A stretch of 64,000 nt of DNA from the NCBI GenBank assembly GCA_034336665.1, contig JAPFBE010000002.1, positions 13,246,906 through 13,310,905 on the forward strand, given 5' to 3'. Position numbers and translations under genes: made by a program. Shown piece by piece: positions 49,901 to 59,900 of the stretch. Position 1 is the first letter of the stretch. Each line of letters opens with the position of its first letter. The notes under the pieces were generated by a model, which had not been told where the DNA came from, searched no databases, and saw nothing but the letters and a program-made list of their open reading frames with translations. This DNA comes from Luscinia megarhynchos. Taxonomy: Eukaryota; Chordata; Aves; Passeriformes; Turdidae.

Positions 49901-52900
49901 TGCTACTATTACATGGAGTTCCAAAACACTTCAGTTCTGTGGGTTAGTACTCTTTTGCTCTGCTAGGAAGGGAAAAACGTTTGTTTGGACTGGCAGGAAA
50001 CACTGTTATTTAATTTACTGTGCTTTTTGGTGGGCATATTATTTGTTGTGGGCTACGGCAAGTGATTATTCCCTGTATAATCCTGCAGCATTCACGAGCA
50101 CTCACACCCATATCAGGATGGTGAAAGCTTTATCAATAAAAACATTGTGACCTAGAACTCAGTATTATTGCATCTGGAGTTTCCAAAATGTCTAGGGAAT
50201 GCTCAAGCAGCAAAAAAATGGTGCACTAAAATAGAATTCTGCATGAGAAAGACTCTAGGCTGCAATAATATTTCCTCAGCCACCCTCACTGTTGGGCCCT
50301 TCCTGGCAGAGCTGGATCACGTCCACAGGTCATGTTGACTTTGTCTGGATTGATGGTGTTTCAGCAGCTGTCCCCTGCTGCTTTCAGGAAGCCAGGTTTG
50401 GAGCCATTAGGTGAAACAGCCCTGTGAGATTAAGAGCAAGTGCCAGTGCCTGGCATGAGCAGTGGTATGATTTCATGTCTGAGAGAACAGCATCCAGGAA
50501 CATGCATTGTGCCCATAACCCATGCCTGGGTGTGCCAGAGGACTCCATAGGACAAAACCTGGAAAAATTTGGGGAAAAATCTGGGGCAAGTATGTCTCTT
50601 GTTCCCTTGCTGACCCCATAGAGACCTCCAGCAGATGTGATTAGCTCCCAAGTCATTGCCCAGCTGTTGCCTTATGACTGCATGGGTTTGGTTCCTTGCT
50701 GGGATGAGATCTGTGCCCACCCTTGAGACTCTGGTGGCACAAAAGCTCTGCTGCCCAATGCACTGCTTGCTGTGCTGTGTAGGTTTCAGTGGAGTATCAG
50801 AAAATAAATGGAAAAGGGGTCTGAATTTCACCAGAACAGGCAAATTAATGAAACCTGCTGAGCCTACAATAATGCCTAAGAAATCTCTCCCTTTCTCTTT
50901 TGTTTATATCTCACCTGCACTTTGCTGCCTGACTTGGGACTTGGAGCTGAAAAACAGTTTTTCAAGCAGCAAGTTTGAACTGTGGGACTTGGGGAGCCAA
51001 AGAATGGTCTTCTTGCATCCAAAGGTCACTCCTTGAGTACAGATGTTTCACAGACCCTTGCTTTGATACCAATTAATTATATGGATTTTTGAATAGTTGG
51101 ATCCTAAGTGGCAAATACTTGGATCCAGGTGGTAACTGGTACAGATAGCAGACAGTGAAAAGCAACTGTGCTGATTTTTTTTTTTCCTTGGGAACTTAAA
51201 AATTCCAATCTTGCTGCATTAAACTAAGTCATGCAGAAATGCTCCAGCTGTTCTTTGCACTGTGGAAGCCAAATTCAGCATTTTGATGGGTTTTTTTCCT
51301 TTGTTTTTAAGAGGCCAGTTGTGAAACTATTTAATGTCTTAGGTAACAAAATCGTACCTGTACTCTCCTTCCAGTTTTTTGGGTTTTCCTAGTTATTTTA
51401 TTTAAGGTGGACTCCTTACAGGTCATTATGTAAAATACCAAGTTCATCAGAAGGTAAACTGGTCAGCCTTCTTTGCTAGCTGGGATGTCCAGGAGCACTG
51501 ACAGACTTACATTGTTTTAGATTCCCTCTTCTTCTTTTTCACTGAATACTCTGATGGCAGCTACCTCACAAGAATTTTGGACAAAAGCAGAACACACCAG
51601 CAAATAATTCCTGTGGCATGTGTTCTGTTTCTAGTAAGTACAAAGTGTGGTGAACCCTTCTCAGCTCCCTCCATTTGCAGGAGGAGGCAACCCTTATTTA
51701 AATACTCCTAAGGGAGAACCCATTTAAGTATTTTAATTGTTATTTTGAAAATTAGATGTATCCTACTTTTCCTAGCATTTTTCTGGTGTGATAGTTTTCT
51801 GAAATGTAGATGATATTCATCACGGTGTTTTAATTAAGATCTTATGCTTAACAGTGAGTTTCCTGCCCCTCACTTCCTTCTCAGTGCATTCAGAAACAAG
51901 AACACTGAGTTTGGGAGCAGTTGCTCCATGGCATTGATGCCTGGAGCAATGTTTATGCTGTGGTTTCTGGATGCATGATCAGGAGAACAGTACATGCTGC
52001 ACGGAGCAGCTTGTACCTGAGCAGATCCAAGGATTGACCTAGACCCTGGGTAACCTGGTAATGCTTACATGCCACATGGGTTAGTCCCCTATCCCTCTAG
52101 TAGGCATGGACTTTCAGTGCTCAGTTCCTGCTGGTTTAATGGAGAAGAAAATGATCTGTGTCCATTCTCAAATTATGTAGAGTCCTTTCCACAGGGCTTG
52201 TAATTTCAAAGTCTTTCCTCTTGTTTCAGTGAAGCTATTTGAGGATTTCCAGGGTTACTAATAATTTTAATCTAAGCCTTTTTAACTTAAAAGTTAGTCA
52301 TCTCTCATAAGGCTGGAGCCAGGTGACTGGTGAAGGTCACAGCAAAGTGACATGTGCAGCATTACCCAGCTTGTTATCAGTGACTGCACCAGGCACAGCT
52401 CAGTACCTGACCATATGACAGCACAGTAGCCTGTTTTGATCTTCATTTTCTCACTTTAATTGGGTGGCCTTTCTCATGTCTCTCCCTGCCTCTAGTCTTA
52501 TTAACTTGTGAGTGTGGAACGGACTGGCTGGAATATCAAAAGGCTGGGTACTTAAGATGAACAAAACCATACAGCAGTTTATAGTAATTCAAAGAATATG
52601 GAAGCATTTGCACTTTCTGATACCACCTGCTTTGAGTGCCAAAGATTGTAATGGGAACAAAAAGCTTACAAGTTTCAGGAGAGGGGGGAAAAAAGCCTTT
52701 TTGTGGAAAAAAATTAAAGGAAAGGGCAACAGAAGTTGTCTTGGGATGTGAGTGAAACAGAAACATTGGTCATGAACTGAGTGAAGGAGGTAGATCTAAT
52801 TACTGTGTAGCAAAACAAAGGAAGATGCCTTAGCAGCCGTTTAAATTGCAGACACTAAGCCCTACTGCAGAGCTATAGATTGGGCTGTTGTAGGTAAATG

Positions 52901-53211
52901 TGGAAAATGGCAGTCCAGACCTTTTTATGGGACTTGCCAGGATCAAAGAGATACTGATAGAGAAATTCATCAAATACTATTATCCCCAGATATGTGTTAA
53001 TAATATTCTTAATGTTCACTATATTTTCTCTTGGGCCTATATGCTGCCTGAATATTTCTTGGCATGCCTACAGATCTGTAATTGTTTGTATATTTGGTTT
53101 GCCTCAGGCCTACTTTAAATGAATGCATGCAAGAATCTTTGCTATGTATGGGAGTTTTAAGTGCCATTACCATATCTGTGTGGCATCTTGTTTACCATGT
53201 GTCATATCATT
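46903..53211. other. Unique noncoding sequence
   Basis: No protein family or transposon is recognised over 6.3 kb. The longest frames are 137 codons (50,430-50,843, minus) and 126 codons (50,656-51,036, plus). They overlap in antisense and neither has a domain. Poly-T runs of 14 and 15 bases lie at 49,224-49,237 and 49,563-49,577. A possible terminal exon (splice acceptor and AATAAA) is at 49,638-49,850. Confidence 0.45.
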
Positions 53212-53232
53212 AAAAAAAAAAAAAAAAAAAAA
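53212..53232. repeat. Poly-A mononucleotide run (21 A)
   Basis: An uninterrupted A run is followed by A/C-rich sequence. There is no AATAAA in the bases just upstream and no recognisable gene copy, so it does not look like a retrocopy tail. It lies about 550 bp before the LTR. Confidence 0.88.
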
Positions 53233-53776
53233 GCCACCAAAAAACCAAATCAAAGAAAATCCAGAAGGGGAATCCTGTCAAGTTTTTGATCAGCATGATA
53301 TATTGAGCAATCCAGTCAGTGATATTCAAAGGTGCTAGGGCTACCTCTGCACACTTAAAATTCTGTTGGTAGAACTGAATGTTTATATTTTTTTCAGAGT
53401 TGCCATAAGAGAGTGTAGGACTGTGCTTACAACTCATCTAGAAATGCCCAAAGTAGCTCTAAGCTACCTTGTCCGATAGCACTGAGTCCAATGTGGACAG
53501 AAGTCCTGCCTCCAAAACTTAATAAATACACAAGGGACACTTCCTCTCAGCTGATCTTATTCCTTAGTCTAAATCATAACTGAGCTATTGTTTCAGTTTT
53601 CCTCCCTCAGCAGACCCTCCTTTGGATCCCAGCATTAAGCATGTTGCATGAAGCTGTGTTTTATATGGACTGGAGGTACCTCTGGGGACGGGTAGCCAGT
53701 GACTTGAATGCACCTGCAGCAGTGGAGACTGGACTGGGAGGCAGAGGCAGACACAGATTAGGAAATTGGGCCCTTT
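53233..53776. other. Unique sequence upstream of the LTR
   Basis: No gene or mobile element is recognised. The segment holds no retroviral internal sequence, which supports the reading of the adjacent LTR as solo. Confidence 0.5.
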
Positions 53777-54490
53777 TGTTGGGTTGATGTGGCCAGAAAT
53801 GTGTATTCTATCACCATTTGTTGAAGCCGGGGGGAGGGGGTAGTGATCCTTATCTCCATGGTACATACCATCTGCTAATGGTCCATCTTTAAAACCAGGT
53901 GGGGCAATCATCTTTATCTTTTCCACAACTCATGCTCCCTCCAAGGGAGATATCATCTGCTGCTGGGCCATTGAGTCCCACTGTGTGACTGATAAAATTA
54001 CATCATCCCACTGGGAGATGCTCCAGCCAGGGGTAGCAGCCAAGCCTTTCCTTCCTAGATAAAAACTGAGATTTTGGCAGCAAGATATCATCTTTCCTCT
54101 GGATTCCAGAGGAAAGCCAGACATTTCCACATCATCCCTGGACCTTCAGAGGAAAACTGCACCTTCTACAGGAGCACTGCTCCAGCTGAACCACATCTGC
54201 CACTGCAGGAGGATGCAGCCACCATTTAATGGGACTGCTACCAACACCCTGACTGACAGGGTGTCAGGTTGGATTCTGACTCTGTCAGTGTTTTGGGATT
54301 GTTCTTTGTAATACTGTATTTCTATTTTAATTTTCCTAGTAAAGATCTGTTATTCCTAATTCCCCTATCTTTGCCTGAGAGCCCCTTAATTTCAAAATTA
54401 TAATAATTTGGAGGAAGGGGGTTTACATTCTCTATTTCAAAGAGAAGCTTCTGCCTTTATTGGCAGACACCTGTCCTTCAAAACAGGACA
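53777..54490 (+). mobile_element. Solo LTR of a songbird endogenous retrovirus
   Basis: A 714-bp element starts with TG (TGTTGGGTTGATGTGGCC) and ends with CA (AAAACAGGACA), as LTRs do. Its 3' part is the region I recognise from zebra-finch-type LTRs: 'CCTGACTGACAGGGTGTCAG', 'GATTCTGACTCTGTCAG', then AGTAAA (54,338-54,343) as a variant polyadenylation signal, then 'CCTTAATTTCAAAATTATAA' and 'GGGGGTTTACATTCTC'. This resembles the TguLTR5/ERVL-like class. Flanking bases GCCCTTT and GCCCTCT (53,770-53,776; 54,491-54,497) could be an imperfect target duplication. No gag, pol or env sequence adjoins it, so recombination between two LTRs probably removed the body. The minus-strand frame at 53,585-53,926 is not a gene. 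Confidence 0.82.
54093..54117 (+). other. 11-bp hairpin inside the LTR
   Basis: The arms CTTTCCTCTGG and CCAGAGGAAAG are perfectly complementary around a 3-base loop (ATT). In the plus-strand LTR orientation the hairpin lies about 245 bp before the AGTAAA signal. A role in RNA structure is inference only. Confidence 0.75.
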
Positions 54491-55999
54491 GCCCTCTAGG
54501 TAGCAAAAGATGTTATGAAATATGGTGCTATAAAAATTCTTTGGGGAGGCGGGGGGGGTTGGGGGCTCAAATGATTGGCATGTCTCTTTTGTGGCTTATG
54601 ATATTTCTGGTGTGACAGAGAATGGCAGCCCCATTTTTCAGTATTTAGGGTTATTTATTGTGTGTCACTTTCTTTGAGTTGGCTGTTCCAGACAGGTACT
54701 TTCATGTCATTTCCTTATTCCTGCACCGTTGCTCTGCTTTGCTCTCTCTGTGTGGAAAAAGAAGACAGGGTGAGAAAAATGTGCTGGTGGTGTTTGCCTG
54801 AATAGCACGCTGCAGGAGCCGAATTTCTCACAGAACATTTGTGCCTGTGTGGCACCAGCACCTGAAGCAGGGCAGTTGAGTTTGCAGAACAGAGCCTGTA
54901 GAAATCTGGCTGGTCATGTCTGACACACTCTGATTCAGGCAAAAGTGCAGATTATCGGGCTCAGTGCTGCACCAGTGGCACACTGTGTTTGGCAATGGTC
55001 CTGACAGTCTTAGTGTCAAGACTATGGCAAAAAAAGATACTGAACTGCATGAGTTTGCCCCATAGACTGTACACAGCCCTTGGACCACTAGCTGATCCCC
55101 CTAAATGGAATCATACCATGGTTAATATCCCCAGCTCAGGTCCTGTTGTGTGTTCTCTCTGATGGGTCAAGTTGGACAGAGTTCCAAATTGTTCTAAGTG
55201 GTTTGAGTGTGGTGATGTGCTGAGTGGCCTGGCTGCAGTCATGCTGAAGGGCATTTGTCTTGAGTTCTTCAGCATATGGGAGTCTCCAGCCCTAAAGCAA
55301 TGGGCAGACTTCCCAAAAGGCAGGGAGACAAGCTAGAATTTCTTTTTGGTCCATTCAAGTTAAAAATCAGCTTTGCATGTGAAGAGAGAGGAGGTCTTTG
55401 TTGGCTGCTTTTCAAGAAACTTTCACCTTTCTTCTCCTCACTTCTGCAGCAGGGTGCTGTGACTTCTTTCCCCTTTTACATACCCTTTCCCCATCACAAA
55501 CCTACCTTGTCTCTAAAGCCATCACAAAAGACCTGTTGTATCTCTCTTCCCTGACCCCAGTATCATAACCCACTCTCACTGTGCTCCCTCACTTCTTGTT
55601 TTCCTCTTCTCTCTCTCCATTTCACCTCCTGTTAGGCAAAATCTGTGCTCTGTGGAATAGAGGCTGAGTGTGGGCTGAGAGAAGAGAAAGTATTTAGACA
55701 CCTCTAAGCATAGTGTGTCTTCCTGACAAATAGCCTGGTTATTCTGGACATAGGAAGAGAAACAGATCTGATTCTTCACCACCAGCACGGAAGACTGTAC
55801 TGCTGCTGCACTTCAGGCATTGCTCAGTTCCCGTAAGAGGAGCAGGTCGATGGGAAGGTTTCTGGGGCCAGGATCCAAAGTGCTCCCCAAGAGTCTCTGG
55901 GAGTGTCAGCAGATTCCTCAGTGAGCCAAGAGCAGGGTCTGTGTGCATAGCTGACGGCACCTCTGAACTATGCGTGGGATTAGCTGCTGTCACACGGGC
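54491..55999. other. Unique sequence between LTR and minisatellite
   Basis: It opens with a guanine-run block at 54,543-54,565, a possible G-quadruplex on the plus strand. At 55,410-55,625 the plus strand becomes strongly pyrimidine-rich. No gene is recognised. A minus-strand frame at 55,739-56,080 runs out of the minisatellite and is an artefact of it. Confidence 0.5.
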
Positions 56000-56951
56000 A
56001 GCCTGCCTGTAACCCGGGGTGCTCAGCTCCCTGCATCCCTGGGAGCCTGCCTGTAACCCGGGGTGCTCAGCTCCCTGCATCCCTGGGAGCCTGCCTGTAA
56101 CCCGGGGTGCTCAGCTCTGTCCATCCCTGGGAGCCTGCCTGTAACCCGGGGTGCTCAGCTCTGTCCATCCCTGGGAGCCTGCCTGTAACCCGGGGTGCTC
56201 AGCTCCCTCCATCCCTGGCAGCCTGCCTGTAACCCGGGGTGCTCAGCTCCCTGCATCCCTGGGAGCCTGCCTGTAACCCGGGGGTGCTCAGCTCTGTCCA
56301 TCCCTGGGAGCCTGCCTGTAACCCGGGGTGCTCAGCTCTGTCCATCCCTGGGAGCCTGCCTGTAACCCGGGGTGCTCAGCTCTGTCCATCCCTGGGAGCC
56401 TGCCTGTAACCCGGGGTGCTCAGCTCCCTGTCCATCCCTGGGAGCCTGTCTGCAACCCGGGGTGCTCAGCTCTGTCCATCCCTGGGAGCCTGCCTGTAAC
56501 CCGGGGTGCTCAGCTCTGTCCATCCCTGGGAGCCTGCCTGTAACCCGGGGTGCTCAGCTCTGTCCATCCCTGGGAGCCTGCCTGTAACCCGGGGTGCTCA
56601 GCTCTGTCCATCCCTGGGAGCCTGCCTGTAACCCGGGGTGCTCAGCTCTGTCCATCCCTGGGAGCCTGCCTGTAACCCGGGGTGCTCAGCTCCCTCCATC
56701 CCTGGCAGCCTGCCTGTAACCCTGGGGTGCTCAGCTCCCTGCATCCCTGGGAGCCTGCCTGTAACCCGGGGTGCTCAGCTCTGTCCATCCCTGGGAGCCT
56801 GCCTGTAACCCGGGGTGCTCAGCTCTGTCCATCCCTGGGAGCCTGCCTGTAACCCGGGGTGCTCAGCTCTGTCCATCCCTGGGAGCCTGCCTGTAACCCG
56901 GGGTGCTCAGCTCTGTCCATCCCTGGGAGCCTGTCTGTAACCCGGTGTGCC
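56000..56951. repeat. GC-rich 44-bp minisatellite, about 22 units
   Basis: There are twenty-one complete units and a partial last one. Starts fall at 56,000, 56,044, 56,088, 56,132, 56,176, 56,220, 56,264 and so on to 56,928. Each unit reads AGCCTGCCTGTAACCCGGGG, then TGCTCAGCT, then a variable middle (CTGTCCAT, CCCTGCAT or CCCTCCAT), then CCCTGGG or CCCTGGC. Units 7 and 17 have one extra base and unit 10 has two. Because 44 is not a multiple of 3, each frame meets a stop about every third unit on both strands (TAA on plus, TGA on minus), so the apparent repeat proteins are not genes. Nearly every unit has one CpG inside CCCGGG. Confidence 0.97.
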
Positions 56952-59900
56952 AGCATGGTATCTCTGAGCAGGGAAAGAGGAGGGCAAGAGGTGTGAAAGA
57001 GGGTTTTTAATTTCATTACTTTCTTCCCATACCCTGTATCCTCTCTGTGGAGAGCTCTTAGCAGACTCGTGGACCTGCACTGCCGTGTGAGTTGAAAAAA
57101 AAAAAGAAAAAGTGATGGAGAGTGAGAGAAAACCAAGGGAATCCATTAAAAAATGCCTCTGCTACCTCATTAATCTTTTGCAGCAAATAATATATGCAAA
57201 ACTTGGGTTAGCAAAGTCTCCAAAGAATAACATTTTTTTTGGTGAGGTTTTAACAAATTAAAGAAATAAATTAAGTCAATAGCACAGCAGGAAAGTGCTT
57301 GAGGCCTCCAGGATTTGTATGTTTTACCATTGTTCTAAAAATAAATTGGGGGGGAAAAAGTTTAAAAGTCTTTCAGTTAAAAAATAATATTTGCTTTAAG
57401 TAGCCATGTTTGGGTTTTGCTCCCACACAGTGCTTCACCACCTTCCCTGGCCCTGAGGTTGACTTTTGGAAAAAGGAGGTGGAAAATAGTGGAAGCAGAG
57501 GTCGCAAAGCCATGTGGTGAAGGGAGAGGCATGCTGGGCGTCAGCAGGAAGGACGTAAAGCAGAAATTAAAACCCTTGTGCCTCACCCCACTGCGACTGC
57601 TGAGACAAGGCATGTGGTAGAGATTAGCAATCGGCTTACTGGCACCCTTAGGCCCAAAGCAGTGGGAAAATTTCTGACAGCTTTGGTCAGTTTTGGGAGA
57701 GAGGGGGCTGGCACTCTCCTCTCTTGCTATACTGTAGCCTGGTCATTATTTTAATGGTCAGAACAAGGCTTCCCAGGTTGCCAGAAGCTAGAGAAGTTAG
57801 AGGCTGCCTTCTGTTCTTTTCCTTTTCCAGGCTCCTTTTCATAATTTGCAGTAAAGTGACCAGAGTGAACAGCATTACAGCTCTTTCCTTCTCCCCTTAA
57901 ACTGACCACTTCCCCTCACATCCCAGCTGCCACCTGCTAAGATAGTTTTCCACTCCACTCCCTCTCCTCCCTGGGCTACCTCCACTTCCCATCTGCTGCC
58001 TGCTGTCATTTTTTCCAGCTCCACCCAGGCTTTGCCTCACTCTCTAGCCTGCCTCAGAATTGGAACAACTGCTTTTTGATCTATGATCAAAGACTATCAT
58101 TTTGATCAGTTATCTGCAGGCAAGCAGCATTCTGGAGAGAGGTCTAAACGACAGGTAGCTTCTTACTTTCTCTACTAGGAGAGAGGTATCATGAATTTCT
58201 TCTACTCCAGCCATTGTTCATGCTGAAGCTGAATGCATGCACATTAAAAAAGAAATTAATTAAAGGATGCCCTCAGAGTTGCAAAGGCAAGGTTGTTGTT
58301 TTCTAGTAGGTGACCTGCAACTTGACTGTAATTACCCCACTGCTCACACAAATTCCTCAGTAGTGGGAATTATATAGGTACAAGAAAAATATAAGGAGCT
58401 ACTCTGTTGTTCTGCATAGCTTTTTGTTGATGGACCTCTGATACTTGTCCTTTAGCCTCAGTCCCCATCCCTCTAGCATTCTCTCAAGGGTTCAGGCTAC
58501 TATTTTATGTAGATGACCTGTGCATGGAGCAATCCTGTGTGCACAGCCAGAATACACACATAGACACAGACACACTCATACATGCACATGCTTGACAATT
58601 CCAAGTCAGCAAGTGCCAGAACTCCAGCTACCCTGGTATCTTCTGTTAGTCCCTGTGGGAATGTTTTTCTGTCATAGCATTTAATTACATATGCTTCTGC
58701 TATTTTCCTCCCTTTCATCTCTGCCTTATTTCGTGCACAGCATGGGCTGTGCTCAATTACTGAGCAGCAACTCAATATTTAGTTTTCTCCTTACTGCTCA
58801 CTGTGTGGCCCCTACCCTTATTGATGGGACAACATTCAAATCCTCCTCTGATGAGAAAATGGTTGATTCCCTCATGAGCTTTTCTGTGTCCTCATCATTG
58901 CGTGTGTATCTGTGGCTACACAAGTGCTTTATGGTGGAACTTGTTCTGATACTTATTCCCAGCCCCCTGATGGTGCCCACTTACTGCTTTCATTCTTGGG
59001 ATGATTTTAGAGTAGAGAAATATGCCCAACAAAGCTGTGTAATTTGCTGTCAAGGGAGGTAGCTATTTTTTTTTCTGCTAGTGCATGTTCTGTTTTGTTA
59101 GGAAAGCTGTGGGTGAACAGCAAGGTATTTTATTCTGCCTGCTTTAGTTCTGAAGAGAGGGGGAACCCTTCTCAGAAGGCTTTTGGGAGGGGAGGAGAGT
59201 TTTTACAGAGAGCAGCGTGGGGCATCCTATTCTACCCAACACATACCCCAAAAACTGGAACAGAACTCTTGGGAAACTCCCAAGCATGGCACTGGGCCAT
59301 GACATCCCCACTTGGCCCCCACAGAGCATCTCCTGGGAGCCAGCAGGAATGGTTCAGGACTTGGAGCTGAGCATTGAAAACTGCTGGGAAGGTTTGGGAG
59401 CTCCTTAGCATTGAATACATAACAGCTGGGAAGACAAGGTGGGGAAGGAGTGGTGAGGACTGTTGTTTGTTTTTTTTCTGTTCCAAGTTTTGTGTTCTCT
59501 TTGTTTGCAGTTGCCTGAACTCACATCTGTGCAGATCCTAACCCGGCTTTGGCATGCTTGGGCTGCTTAAATTAAGGAAAAGGTGTGAGAAGACCACCTC
59601 AGAGTGCTGGCCAGTTTCAGATGCAGTTGCAACTGCAACCAGTTTGGCAGCAGCTGGATTTTTTTGGCCACATCTGCCTGTGTTGGACACTGTTAAATCC
59701 TAGTGGCAATCCTGGATCTGGGGCTCTGTAGAGAACTTCTGGCTCTTGCTGATTACTGTGCTGTCTCCTGAGTATTTTGGCAAGGCAGGCTCTTTGTGGT
59801 GCTGGTATTTTCCCCTGAGAAGAAAGGGAATGCATTTGGTCCCTGCAGGGCTGCAACAGCTGCCTGTAAGGAAAAGCTGAGACATAGTATGGTATTGGAC

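Noticed and set aside
50430..51036. Long overlapping frames on opposite strands (137 and 126 codons)
   Set aside because: They overlap in antisense with no domain in either; typical of chance openness.
53212..53232. Poly-A tail of a processed retrocopy
   Set aside because: No polyadenylation signal just upstream, no recognisable gene body and no target-site duplication.
53777..54490. Complete endogenous provirus
   Set aside because: No gag, pol, env, primer-binding site or second LTR adjoins the element; it is a solo LTR.
56328..56587. Repeat-protein-like open frames over the minisatellite on both strands
   Set aside because: The 44-bp unit is not a multiple of three, so each frame is cut by a stop about every three units. 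The frames exist only because units 7, 10 and 17 have extra bases and unit 11 lacks the TAA.
56000..56951. CRISPR-like array
   Set aside because: The units are contiguous and nearly identical with no unique spacers, and there are no cas genes; it is a minisatellite.
58691..59062. 123-codon plus-strand frame with hydrophobic N-terminus
   Set aside because: The hydrophobic start reflects a T-rich segment; there is no signal-peptide context or family match.
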